A DNA stretch of 64,000 nucleotides from contig NZ_BBYK01000039.1 of the NCBI RefSeq assembly GCF_001570365.1, positions 186,001-250,000 on the forward strand, in the 5' to 3' direction. Origin of the DNA: Microtetraspora fusca (GTDB taxonomy: Bacteria; Actinomycetota; Actinomycetes; Streptosporangiales; Streptosporangiaceae). The translations under genes and the position numbers were made by a program. The notes under the pieces were generated by a model. It had not been told where the DNA came from. It made no database searches and was given only the letters and a program-made list of their open reading frames with translations. Positions 8,923-15,972 of this stretch are shown here, piece by piece; position 1 is the first letter of the stretch; the number at the start of each line of letters is the position of its first letter.

Positions 8923-9396
8923 TCACTCCCCGGCGATCTCCCGTTCGTAGGCGGCCAGGGTGTCCACGAACAGCTGCCGCTGCTCGGCCGTGAGAGGTTC
9001 GAGCGCCTTCCGCCAGGCGGTGGCGCCGTGTCCCAGCCAGCCGTCGATCGCCGCACGGTGCTCGTCGGCGATGCTGACGATCTTCCTGCGCCGGTCGGCG
9101 TCGTCTTCGCGCCGCTCCAGGATGCCCTTACGACTGAGCTCGCTCACCATCAGGCTCACGGTCGTGGGCGCGACCTCAAGTCGGGCGGCCAGCCCGTTCA
9201 CGCTCATCGGCCCGTCGAAGAGCAGGTAGGCGAGCAACGAGAGGTGCCGGGGCGCCAGCGAGAACGATCTCAGCTCCTCCGGGACCCCGAGCCGCTTCGC
9301 GCGTCCCACCATCCGTGGCATCACCAGCAGCAGTGTCCGGATCGCCTCGTCGACGTCCAGGCCGGGTCCACGACGCCCCGGGCTACCGGTTGACAC
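8923..9396 (-). CDS. MarR-family transcriptional regulator
   Basis: The 157-residue protein starts at GTG 9396 behind an excellent GGAGGG seven bases upstream. It has the MarR winged helix: SLAPRHLSLLAYLLFDGPMS, VNGLAARLEVAPTTVSLMVS, ELSRKGILERREDDADRRRK (about residues 50-110). The final helices (AEQRQLFVDTLAAYEREI) form the dimer interface. It diverges from a hemerythrin-like gene at 9446, a plausible target. The ligand is unknown. Confidence 0.9.
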   Translation of the reverse strand: MSTGSPGRRGPGLDVDEAIRTLLLVMPRMVGRAKRLGVPEELRSFSLAPRHLSLLAYLLFDGPMSVNGLAARLEVAPTTVSLMVSELSRKGILERREDDADRRRKIVSIADEHRAAIDGWLGHGATAWRKALEPLTAEQRQLFVDTLAAYEREIAGE

Positions 9397-9445
9397 TCGC
9401 GATCCCTCCAAATAGCTTGCGGGGCGACACGCCACCGGGCAGGCC

Positions 9446-9883
9446 GTGCCGTACGGCTCCGCGCGGCCGGGTCTGAGCCGGAAGCTCAGCCGGCACTGCC
9501 TTCTCTTCTGCGACGCGCTCCATGGCCACCACACCAATGAGGACGGGGCGTTCGCCGACTTCGAGAAGCGGTTCCCCTACCTGGCTCCTGCCCTGGACCG
9601 GCTCCGCAAGGAACACCGTGTGGTGGCCCAGGCCGTCGCCGACCTCCAGGCGCTTCTCGCCAACCTCACGCCCGAGGCCGACGAACTCTCCACCGGCACG
9701 TCGGTCCCCGAAGCCCGTGACACGGCCACTCCCGGCACCCGTCCCGCCCCAACCGACACCGACGACGCCGCCGCACTCCTGGCCGAACTGGAGCGGCTGT
9801 CCTCCCAGTTGGAAGAGCACTTCGCGTACGAAGAAGCTCACCTCATACCGGCACTGACCGGAGAACCCCCACGCACCAACTGA
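9446..9883 (+). CDS. hemerythrin-like (HHE) protein, probably N-terminally truncated
   Basis: The 145-residue frame contains CDALHGHHTNEDGAFADFEK, LRKEHRVVAQAVADLQAL and LEEHFAYEEAHLIPAL, metal-ligand His/Glu pairs of a hemerythrin four-helix bundle that binds a di-iron centre or cations. Actinobacterial relatives begin with an additional helix carrying the first His (H..LR...), which is absent here; only 50 bases separate this gene from the MarR gene. The first helix may be lost, leaving an incomplete metal site, or the protein may be a divergent variant. Start GTG 9446 is uncertain. Confidence 0.65.
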   Translation: MPYGSARPGLSRKLSRHCLLFCDALHGHHTNEDGAFADFEKRFPYLAPALDRLRKEHRVVAQAVADLQALLANLTPEADELSTGTSVPEARDTATPGTRPAPTDTDDAAALLAELERLSSQLEEHFAYEEAHLIPALTGEPPRTN

Positions 9884-9974
9884 GCACATCCGGACTCGCC
9901 GCTCTTCTCCCAGGGCAGCGTCGGTGACCTCGTGCTCCTGAATGAACGCGGCCTAATGTGCGGATATTGATCTC

Positions 9975-10580
9975 TCAGAGCCAGCCGTACTCCTCGGCGA
10001 TGAGGGCGGCCTCGGCGCGGGTGGCGGCGCCGGTCTTGCCGATGGCGGCGGACAGGTGGTTGCGTACGGTCCCGTTCGACAGGTGGAGCGCCTTGGCGAT
10101 CTCGCTCACCGTGCCGCCGCGCCTGGCCTCGCGCAGCACGTCGCGTTCCCGTGCGGTGAGCGGGCCGGTCCCGCTGGCCAGCGACTCGGCGGCGAGGGCG
10201 GGGTCGACGACCCGCAGACCGGTGTGCACCCGCCGTACCGTCTCCACCAGGTGCTCCGGCGAGGAGTCCTTGACCACGAACCCGGAGGCGCCGTGCTCCA
10301 TCGCGCGGGCGAAGTAGCCGGGCCGTCCGAAGGTGGTGCAGATCACCACCCGGCAGCCGGGGAGCAGGGCGCGCAGCTCCGCCGTGGCCTCCAGGCCGTC
10401 CTTGCCTGGCATCTGCACGTCGATCAGGGCCACGTCGGGACGCGTACGGCGGGCCGCGTCGAGGACCTCGTCGCCCGATCCGACCTGGGCCACGATCTCG
10501 ATGTCGGGTTCCAGGGCGAGCATGGCGGCCAGTGCGCCCCTGAAGAGAGTCTGATCGTCGGCGAGGAGCACCCGGATCAT
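9975..10580 (-). CDS. NarL/LuxR-type response regulator
   Basis: The 201-residue protein has a receiver domain with phospho-acceptor Asp54 (DVALIDVQMPGKDG), acidic pair DD at 8-9 and Lys in FVVKDSS. A LuxR helix-turn-helix follows at the C-terminus (LTARERDVLREA, VSEIAKALHLSNGTVRNHLS). Its ATG overlaps the stop of the histidine kinase gene, making them a coupled two-component pair of the DesK/DesR type. With the ABC exporter genes upstream in the same run, it probably controls that exporter. Confidence 0.94.
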   Translation of the reverse strand: MIRVLLADDQTLFRGALAAMLALEPDIEIVAQVGSGDEVLDAARRTRPDVALIDVQMPGKDGLEATAELRALLPGCRVVICTTFGRPGYFARAMEHGASGFVVKDSSPEHLVETVRRVHTGLRVVDPALAAESLASGTGPLTARERDVLREARRGGTVSEIAKALHLSNGTVRNHLSAAIGKTGAATRAEAALIAEEYGWL

Positions 10581-11689
10581 GGACGGCTCGCCCTCAGCCG
10601 GAAGCCACCCTGCGGGAGGGGACCGGCCTGGAGGGTGCCGTTCACCGCGTGAAGCCGTTCCTCCAGCCCGGACAGCCCGTTGCCAGGAGCGGCCTCGGAT
10701 CCGCGGCCGTTGTCGCGGATCTCCAGCGACGAGTCGCCGAGCTGTACCTCGCAGCGGGTGGCGCCACTGTGTCTGATCACGTTGGTGACCCCCTCCCGGA
10801 GCACGTAGGCGAACGGTTCGCGCAGATCGGCGGGCACGTGGTCGACGGCGGTGGGCAGGGTGGCCGAGATCCCTGCGGCCCGCAGCGCGACCCGGACGCC
10901 GCCCAACTCGACGGAGAGCGCCGGCCTGCGGTAGCCGGACACGGTGGCCCGGATCTCGGTGTGCGCCTCGCGGGAGAGGCGTTCGACATCGCGCAGCTCG
11001 GCGAGGGCCTGCTCACGGTCGCCGCCGCGCTCCAGCAGGCGGCGGGCCAGGCCGGTCTTGGCGGTGACGGTGGTGAGGGTGTGACCGAGCACGTCGTGCA
11101 GGTCGCGGGCGAGCCGGGCCCGCTCGGCCGCCGCCGCCAGCGTCTCGATCTCCTCCTGTGCCCTGCCGAGCTGCACCAGCAGCCGGACCAGCAAGATCAC
11201 CACCGCCGGGGTCACCGTGCCGCCGACGGTACCCAGGATCTCGGTCCAGCCCAGCGAGCCCCGCGCGATCCAGGTAGCGGCCAGCCCCGCCGCCGTGACC
11301 GCCGCCGCGACCAGCAACACCCACTGCGAGGGCAGCAGCCAGGCCACGGCGGTGAGCGCGTAGGCGAGGACGCCGATGGCAGCGGGGTCACCGCGCAGCA
11401 CGACCAGGGCGGCGCCGAGGACGAGCAGCACGCCGGCCAGCACGAGCCGGTGAGCCGGGCGCAGTGCGATGCCTAACAGCATGGCGAGCAGCCAGCACCC
11501 GCCGTAGACCACCGCGAGGGCCACCATAAGCGCTGACCCAGCCCTCGCGGCCTCGTAGAACAGCCACACCAGGAACAGCGCCAGGACGGCGATCACCCGC
11601 GCCGTCGCCCACCGGCTCTGGGACCGGGCGACGCTCCACACCGGCCACGCCGTGTCGCGGATCAGGCCCCTTCGTCGCACAGCAAGCAC
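10577..11689 (-). CDS. sensor histidine kinase (HisKA_3, DesK-like)
   Basis: The 370-residue membrane kinase has five to six hydrophobic helices in residues about 30-175, then the H-box ARLARDLHDVLGHTLT with His198. The HATPase domain follows (REGVTNVIRHSGAT, EIRDNGRG, GNGLSGLEERL). It starts at GTG 11689. It follows the ABC permease gene by 12 bases and overlaps the response regulator, so all four genes form one operon. DesK-like kinases with short loops often sense membrane state or membrane-active compounds. Confidence 0.93.
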   Translation of the reverse strand: MLAVRRRGLIRDTAWPVWSVARSQSRWATARVIAVLALFLVWLFYEAARAGSALMVALAVVYGGCWLLAMLLGIALRPAHRLVLAGVLLVLGAALVVLRGDPAAIGVLAYALTAVAWLLPSQWVLLVAAAVTAAGLAATWIARGSLGWTEILGTVGGTVTPAVVILLVRLLVQLGRAQEEIETLAAAAERARLARDLHDVLGHTLTTVTAKTGLARRLLERGGDREQALAELRDVERLSREAHTEIRATVSGYRRPALSVELGGVRVALRAAGISATLPTAVDHVPADLREPFAYVLREGVTNVIRHSGATRCEVQLGDSSLEIRDNGRGSEAAPGNGLSGLEERLHAVNGTLQAGPLPQGGFRLRASRP

Positions 11690-11701
11690 CTTAAGCCGTG
11701 G

Positions 11702-12424
11702 TCACCGGGCCCGTGCGGCGTCCTGCTGGTAGCGCAGGACCACGGCCGTGCCCAGCACCAGCGTGTACACGGCGAGTACGGCGGCGGCCCCCGTAACATC
11801 GCCATTCAGGGTCTCGGCGCGGCCGATCAGCCCCAGCCAGTAGGTCGGCAGGGCCTTGGCCACGGTCGCCAGCACGCCGGGGAACTCGGTCACCGGTATA
11901 AACAGCCCGCCGAGGAAGCTGAGCAGCAGCACGACGCCGCCCTGGTAGGCGGCCAGGTTCTGCGGCGTGGCGAACTGGCCGATGACCAGGCCCAGCAGGG
12001 CGAACGGCAACGTGCCCAGCCACACGCCGAGCACAGTGAGCAGCCAGCCCCCCGGGGAGAGGGTGATCCCGGAGGCGAGCGCGGCCGCCAGCGCGACCCC
12101 GGCGACCGGGGGAAGCGCCACCAGCATCGCCACGGCCCCCTTCGCCGTGAGGTATCCGCCCCCGGACAGCGGGGTGAGGCGGAGCTGGCGCTGCCAGCCC
12201 ATGCCGCGCTCGACCGCCGTACGCGCCCCGACATCGATGGCGGCCTTGAACGCGCCGAAGGCGGCCAGCCCGCCCATGAGGTAGAGGTCGACGTCGCGGG
12301 TCCCGCCGACGACGTTCGACTCCAGCAGGTAGAGGCCGATCGGCAGGCCCAGCGCGAAGATGAGGAACCTCCCGCTCCGCGCCATCCGCCTGATCTCGAA
12401 CGACAAGTACGTGGACAGCATCAC
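11702..12424 (-). CDS. ABC-2 type transporter permease
   Basis: The 240-residue protein has six hydrophobic segments (ALGLPIGLYLLESNVVGG, LLTVLGVWLGTLPFALLGLV, LAAYQGGVVLLLSFLGGLF) and an ABC-2/DrrB-like layout with the loop TEFPGVLATVAKALPTYWLG. Its ATG overlaps the stop of the upstream ATPase. It should form the membrane channel of an exporter for a drug, lipid or antimicrobial peptide; the substrate is unknown. Confidence 0.92.
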   Translation of the reverse strand: MMLSTYLSFEIRRMARSGRFLIFALGLPIGLYLLESNVVGGTRDVDLYLMGGLAAFGAFKAAIDVGARTAVERGMGWQRQLRLTPLSGGGYLTAKGAVAMLVALPPVAGVALAAALASGITLSPGGWLLTVLGVWLGTLPFALLGLVIGQFATPQNLAAYQGGVVLLLSFLGGLFIPVTEFPGVLATVAKALPTYWLGLIGRAETLNGDVTGAAAVLAVYTLVLGTAVVLRYQQDAARAR

Positions 12425-13323
12425 GCCGACTCCTTCGCGGTCAGCCTGACGAACGCCTCTTCCAGTCCCAGGGCGCGAATCTCGACGTCGCGCGCGGCCG
12501 GGTGCACGGCCAGCAGCTCGCGCAGCACCCGGTCGGGGTCGCTACAGTGCAGCTCGGCGCGCTCGCCCCGCAGCTCCGCCGTTGTCACCCCGGGCAGCCC
12601 GAGCAGGCCCTCCAGCCGGGCGCCCGGCACGGTGGCTCGCAGCACCCGGCCGCCGACCGAGGCCAGAACCATGGCCACCGGGCCGTCGGCGACGACCTTT
12701 CCGGCCCGCATGAACACCACCCGGTCGGCGTAAGCCTCGGCCTCCTCCAGGTAGTGGGTGGCGAACAGTACGGTCCGCCCGGTGTCCGTGAAGTCGCGCA
12801 TCGACCGCCAGAAGTCCCTGCGGCTCTCCACGTCCATCGCCGCAGTCGGCTCGTCGAGCACCAGCAGGTCGGGATCGCTGACCACGGCCATGGCGAACCT
12901 GACCCGCTGCTTCTGGCCGCCGGAGAGCAGCGCCCCCCGACGGTCCCCCAGTTCCTCGACCCCAGCGCGGCGCAATGCCTCGTCCACCGGCATGGGGGTG
13001 CGGTGCAGGCCGGCGATCACCTCCAGGGTCTCGCGCACGGTCACGTCGTCGAGCAGGGCGGCCTCCTGGAGCATCACGCCCACCCCGCCCTTCACCATCG
13101 CCTCGCGGGGCGGCAGGCCCAGCAGCGCGACCTCCCCCTCGTCAGGCGAGGCCAGGCCGAGCATCAGGTCGACCGTGGTGGACTTGCCCGCGCCATTCGG
13201 GCCGAGCAGCGCCACCACCTCGCCCGGAGCGATCACCAGGTCCACCCCGTCGACGGCACGGACCTCGCCGTAGTGCTTCCGTAGGCCGCGTACGGCCACC
13301 GCGGGTTCCACTTCATGTGTCAT
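12421..13323 (-). CDS. ABC exporter ATP-binding protein
   Basis: The 300-residue ATPase has Walker A LLGPNGAGKSTT, signature LLSGGQKQRVRFAM and Walker B DLLVLDEPTAAMD, followed by a switch His (FATHYLEEAE) and a C-terminal extension typical of DrrA-type drug exporters. ATG 13323 (MTHEVEPAVAV) is preferred to an in-frame codon at 13335. It is the first gene of a four-gene run (ATPase, permease, kinase, regulator) on the minus strand. The perfect palindrome at 13393-13408 upstream is a candidate operator. Confidence 0.93.
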   Translation of the reverse strand: MTHEVEPAVAVRGLRKHYGEVRAVDGVDLVIAPGEVVALLGPNGAGKSTTVDLMLGLASPDEGEVALLGLPPREAMVKGGVGVMLQEAALLDDVTVRETLEVIAGLHRTPMPVDEALRRAGVEELGDRRGALLSGGQKQRVRFAMAVVSDPDLLVLDEPTAAMDVESRRDFWRSMRDFTDTGRTVLFATHYLEEAEAYADRVVFMRAGKVVADGPVAMVLASVGGRVLRATVPGARLEGLLGLPGVTTAELRGERAELHCSDPDRVLRELLAVHPAARDVEIRALGLEEAFVRLTAKESA

Positions 13324-13392
13324 ACGGCTCAGCATTCGCCCCCGGCGCCCGCCGTTCCTGCGCCGTTTGTCACGACGGACCCACGACAGATG

Positions 13393-13408
13393 TCACCCCT
13401 GGGGGTGA
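13393..13408. promoter_or_regulatory. palindromic candidate operator of the ABC/two-component operon
   Basis: TCACCCC-TG-GGGGTGA is a perfect 7-bp inverted repeat 70-85 bases upstream of the ABC ATPase start. Its position suits a binding site for the dimeric NarL-type regulator encoded by the same operon. This is inference from symmetry and position only. Confidence 0.35.
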
Positions 13409-13554
13409 TGGGACACATCCAGCCCGCGACCCACAGCGTTGGCATGACCGCCACCCCCACCAGGCCAACACGCGGAAACACCCCGCGGATACCGGGCAGA
13501 ACCCGGATGTGCCCGCCCTGTCCTACACCGAAGCCGAGTTCACCACCCCGCAAG

Positions 13555-13680
13555 AACAAGGCGATCGCGTCCACCAGCAGGTGCCGCTTACGGCCCCTTA
13601 CGGCCCTGCACCTGCTTGCGCGTCATAGCCGATCTGCTCGGCCCTCGCGGCTCTCGGCGGACTGTGAGCCCAAACGGCAG
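13555..13680 (-). pseudogene. IS5-type transposase relic
   Basis: On the minus strand, pieces of an IS5-family DDE transposase appear in shifting frames: SQSAESREGRADR, then GYDA and KQVQGRK, then [15 protein letters not shown]. These match the order of the family's motif (DSQS...[22 protein letters not shown]). There are no terminal inverted repeats or a continuous frame, so it is a short degraded remnant. It marks past insertion activity between the exporter operon and trpS. Confidence 0.5.
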
Positions 13681-13875
13681 GGGGCAGCGGGTCGCGGCCG
13701 CCCGCACGGGTCCATCGTCGGACCCACAGCTGCACGGACCCATATCGCGACCCTCAGCCGCAGGCCCCGTGCGGGCGGTGTGGCGGTGCTTCTCGCGAAT
13801 CATCACCTTCCGCGGCTTCGGTCCTCGCCGGGTCTCATCGTGCGAGCGCTTTCCGTCACCGAGGAAGACCGCCCT

Positions 13876-15030
13876 TCAATAGAGGGTCTTCATCGCGGCC
13901 CGCACATCGTCGAGGGTGGCCTGTGCGACCTCGTTGGCGATCTCGTTGCCGTCGCGGAGGATTCGGCGTACGTAGCCGAGGTCCTGGGCGTAACGGGCGC
14001 GGCGGTCGCGGATCGGGGCGAGGTGCTCGTTGACGGCCTCGGTCACGGTCGCCTTCAGCGCGGCGGCGCCCTTGTCGCCGATGTCCGCCGCCACGTCACG
14101 CGGGTCGCGGCCGAGACACAGCGCCGCCAGCAGAACGAGGCTGGACACCTCGGGCCGGGCGGCCGGGTCGTACGTGATGTGCCGCTCCGGGTCGGTCTTC
14201 GCGCCGCGAATGAGCCGGGCGGTCTCGTCCGCGGTGGCGGCCAGACTGACGGCGTTGCCCCGGCTCTTGCTCATCTTGGCGCCGTCGGTGCCCAGCAGCA
14301 GCGGCGCGGCCGACAGCAGGGCGTCGGGTTCCGGGAAGACCGGGGCCGCGCCGTTGCCGTACCGGTCGTTGAACCGGCGGGCGATGGTGCGGGTGAGCTC
14401 CAGGTGGGGAAGCTGGTCCTGGCCGACCGGGACCAGGTTGGCCTTGCAGAACAGGATGTCGGCGGCCTGGTGGGCGGGGTAGGTGAACATCAGGCCGCTG
14501 ACCGCGGACTGGCGGGACTGGGCGATCTCGTCCTTGACGGTGGGGTTGCGGCCCAGCTCGGCGACCGAGACCAGGCTGAGGAACGGCAGCAGCAACTGGT
14601 TGAGCGCCGGGACGGCGCTGTGCGCGAAGATCGTGGTCCGCTCGGGATCGATGCCCGCCGCGAGGTAGTCCAGGACCAGGTCCTCGACGTATTCGTCCAG
14701 GCGCTCGGCGACGTCCCGGTCGGTCAGGACCTGGTAGTCGGCGATGATCAGGAAGGTCTCCACCCCCAGCCCCTGGAGCCGGACGCGGTTGTGGAGAGTG
14801 CCGAAGTAGTGGCCCAGATGCAGCCGCCCGGTGGGCCGGTCCCCGGTGAGGACCCGGAACCGTCCGGGATCCTTCCGGATGAGTTCCTCCAGCTCAGCGC
14901 TGCGTTGCCGGGCGGCGAGCACCCCGGCCGTCGTCCCGCCGGTCGTCTCGGCGGTCGTCATGGATGCCTGTGGATCGCCTGTGGATATCCCCTCGTCGTC
15001 TGTGGACAGGGATGTGACGGTGGTCGTCAT
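13876..15030 (-). CDS. trpS: tryptophanyl-tRNA synthetase (auxiliary type, attenuated)
   Basis: The 384-residue class I synthetase charges tRNA-Trp. It has the HIGH-type motif HLGHYFG (71-77), ADYQVLTDRD and KMSKS (252-256) in GTDGAKMSKSRGN. The HLGHY form is that of the second TrpRS type of actinobacteria and Deinococcus rather than the TIGNY form of standard bacterial TrpRS. The start ATG 15030 follows a strong GAGGAGGAG. The N-terminus is extended by about 50 residues of Ser/Thr-rich sequence. Upstream lie a leader peptide with tandem Trp codons and a terminator, so expression should rise when Trp-tRNA-Trp is short or TrpRS is inhibited. Confidence 0.95.
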   Translation of the reverse strand: MTTTVTSLSTDDEGISTGDPQASMTTAETTGGTTAGVLAARQRSAELEELIRKDPGRFRVLTGDRPTGRLHLGHYFGTLHNRVRLQGLGVETFLIIADYQVLTDRDVAERLDEYVEDLVLDYLAAGIDPERTTIFAHSAVPALNQLLLPFLSLVSVAELGRNPTVKDEIAQSRQSAVSGLMFTYPAHQAADILFCKANLVPVGQDQLPHLELTRTIARRFNDRYGNGAAPVFPEPDALLSAAPLLLGTDGAKMSKSRGNAVSLAATADETARLIRGAKTDPERHITYDPAARPEVSSLVLLAALCLGRDPRDVAADIGDKGAAALKATVTEAVNEHLAPIRDRRARYAQDLGYVRRILRDGNEIANEVAQATLDDVRAAMKTLY

Positions 15031-15096
15031 GTTTCTCCTCCTCGGTCTGTGGCCGGCACGCCATCCGGAGGAGGCCCCGTTGTACGGGAGAGCATC

Positions 15097-15123
15097 AAAA
15101 AGGGCCGTCCATCCGAACGGCCC
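15097..15123 (-). terminator. attenuator terminator upstream of trpS
   Basis: On the minus strand GGGCCGT, an eight-base loop, ACGGCCC and then TTTTT form an intrinsic terminator 67 bases before the trpS start codon. Its 5' arm can instead pair with the distal arm of the preceding leader hairpin, giving an antiterminator. Confidence 0.8.
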
Positions 15124-15141
15124 TGGGTCGCGCGCGTGAGA

Positions 15142-15167
15142 GTGGCCGCTCCTACGAGGAGCGCCAC
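15142..15167 (-). promoter_or_regulatory. leader 1:2 hairpin of the trpS attenuator
   Basis: GTGGCGCTCCT pairs with AGGAGCGGCCAC (one bulged base) around a CGT loop. The 5' arm contains the leader's Trp codons, so a ribosome stalled there would open this hairpin and free AGCGGCC (15150-15144) to pair with GGCCGTT (15122-15116), disrupting the terminator. Confidence 0.7.
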
Positions 15168-15193
15168 CAGCTCAGGCACGACGAACGACGCAT
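15152..15193 (-). CDS. trpS leader peptide with tandem Trp codons
   Basis: A 13-codon frame MRRSSCLSWWRSS begins at ATG 15193 and stops at 15152-15154. TGGTGG lies at 15169-15164, in the 5' arm of the leader hairpin, as in ribosome-mediated attenuators. There is no clear Shine-Dalgarno, but TATGCT (15205-15200) sits six bases before the ATG, so the transcript may be leaderless. An in-frame ATG 13 codons upstream is an alternative. The arrangement resembles the attenuator described for an auxiliary, antibiotic-resistant TrpRS of Streptomyces coelicolor. Confidence 0.75.
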   Translation of the reverse strand: MRRSSCLSWWRSS

Positions 15194-15278
15194 GGGAAGA
15201 GCATACTTCCGCTTTCGCAGCGGGAACACCATGCCGGTTGCACAATGAGGATCCGGCACGGCGTCGCCGTACCGGATC

Positions 15279-15782
15279 TCACGTGTTCTGGGCCGGGAGG
15301 GCCGACCAGTCGATGGCCAGGCGCTGCGGGTTCGCGGGATCGGCCCAGATCTGGACGACCCTGCCAGGAAGGACGGCACCCATCAGGAGGCGCGGCAGGA
15401 TCTGGCGGTGGCTCACCGGGTACGGCGCCCCGCCCGCGGGCTGGACCTGGAGGTCGAAGGCGACGACCACCTGGTCGTTCACCATCGTCCCGGTGTCCCG
15501 CATCGCGGTGATCAGGGCGCGACAGGGGACGCCGGAGCCGATCAGCTCCTGGTTGCCCGTCCCCATGAAGTCCTTCATCCGCCCCAGTACGCCGGTGGAG
15601 GGCCCCTGGCCTCCGGCCAGCCTGGTGGTGAACACCGTCACCCCGGTGATCAGCAGGAACAGCCCGATGATGAAGACCGGTACGCCCCAGGACATGGTGG
15701 ACAGGGAGCTCATGCCGTACACGCCGCCGATGAGGAGGACGAGGCCGACGGCAGCGCCGACTAAGAACGCATTTCGCGCCAT
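15279..15782 (-). CDS. membrane-anchored protein of unknown function
   Basis: The 167-residue protein has two N-terminal membrane helices (NAFLVGAAVGLVLLIGGVYG and WGVPVFIIGLFLLITGVTVF) and a soluble C-terminal domain of about 100 residues (GVPCRALITAMRDTGTMVND, PGRVVQIWADPANPQRLAID). The C-terminal part looks like the small beta-rich domains found in many actinobacterial proteins that bear a conserved VxxDP segment near the end. No function is assigned. It lies upstream of the trpS leader on the same strand, 85 bases away. Confidence 0.75.
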   Translation of the reverse strand: MARNAFLVGAAVGLVLLIGGVYGMSSLSTMSWGVPVFIIGLFLLITGVTVFTTRLAGGQGPSTGVLGRMKDFMGTGNQELIGSGVPCRALITAMRDTGTMVNDQVVVAFDLQVQPAGGAPYPVSHRQILPRLLMGAVLPGRVVQIWADPANPQRLAIDWSALPAQNT

Positions 15783-15972
15783 ACTTCACAACCTTTCGCC
15801 TGTTTCATACGTCACAGGGATAGGGACGCTCACTTGACCATCGCTTGCAGCCCGGTTGCCGCCACGGCGATACGCGATGTTCAGGGTGCATCGCTACACT
15901 TTCCGCGATTTGCCGCTTTCGGGCTCTCTGACGCGGGCGACGGCCCCCGTCCGAATCTCAGGAGTTAAGAAC

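Larger units (their letters stand above)
13324..13875. other. 552-base intergenic region with no intact gene
   Basis: This stretch holds the operator-like palindrome at 13393-13408 and a transposase relic at about 13555-13680. Open frames crossing it have no recognisable domains and are broken or antisense. The rest shows no feature I can name. Confidence 0.6.

Noticed and set aside
13315-15837. 840-codon plus-strand open frame
   Set aside because: It runs antisense to trpS, with low-complexity text and no domain; high GC keeps the frame open.
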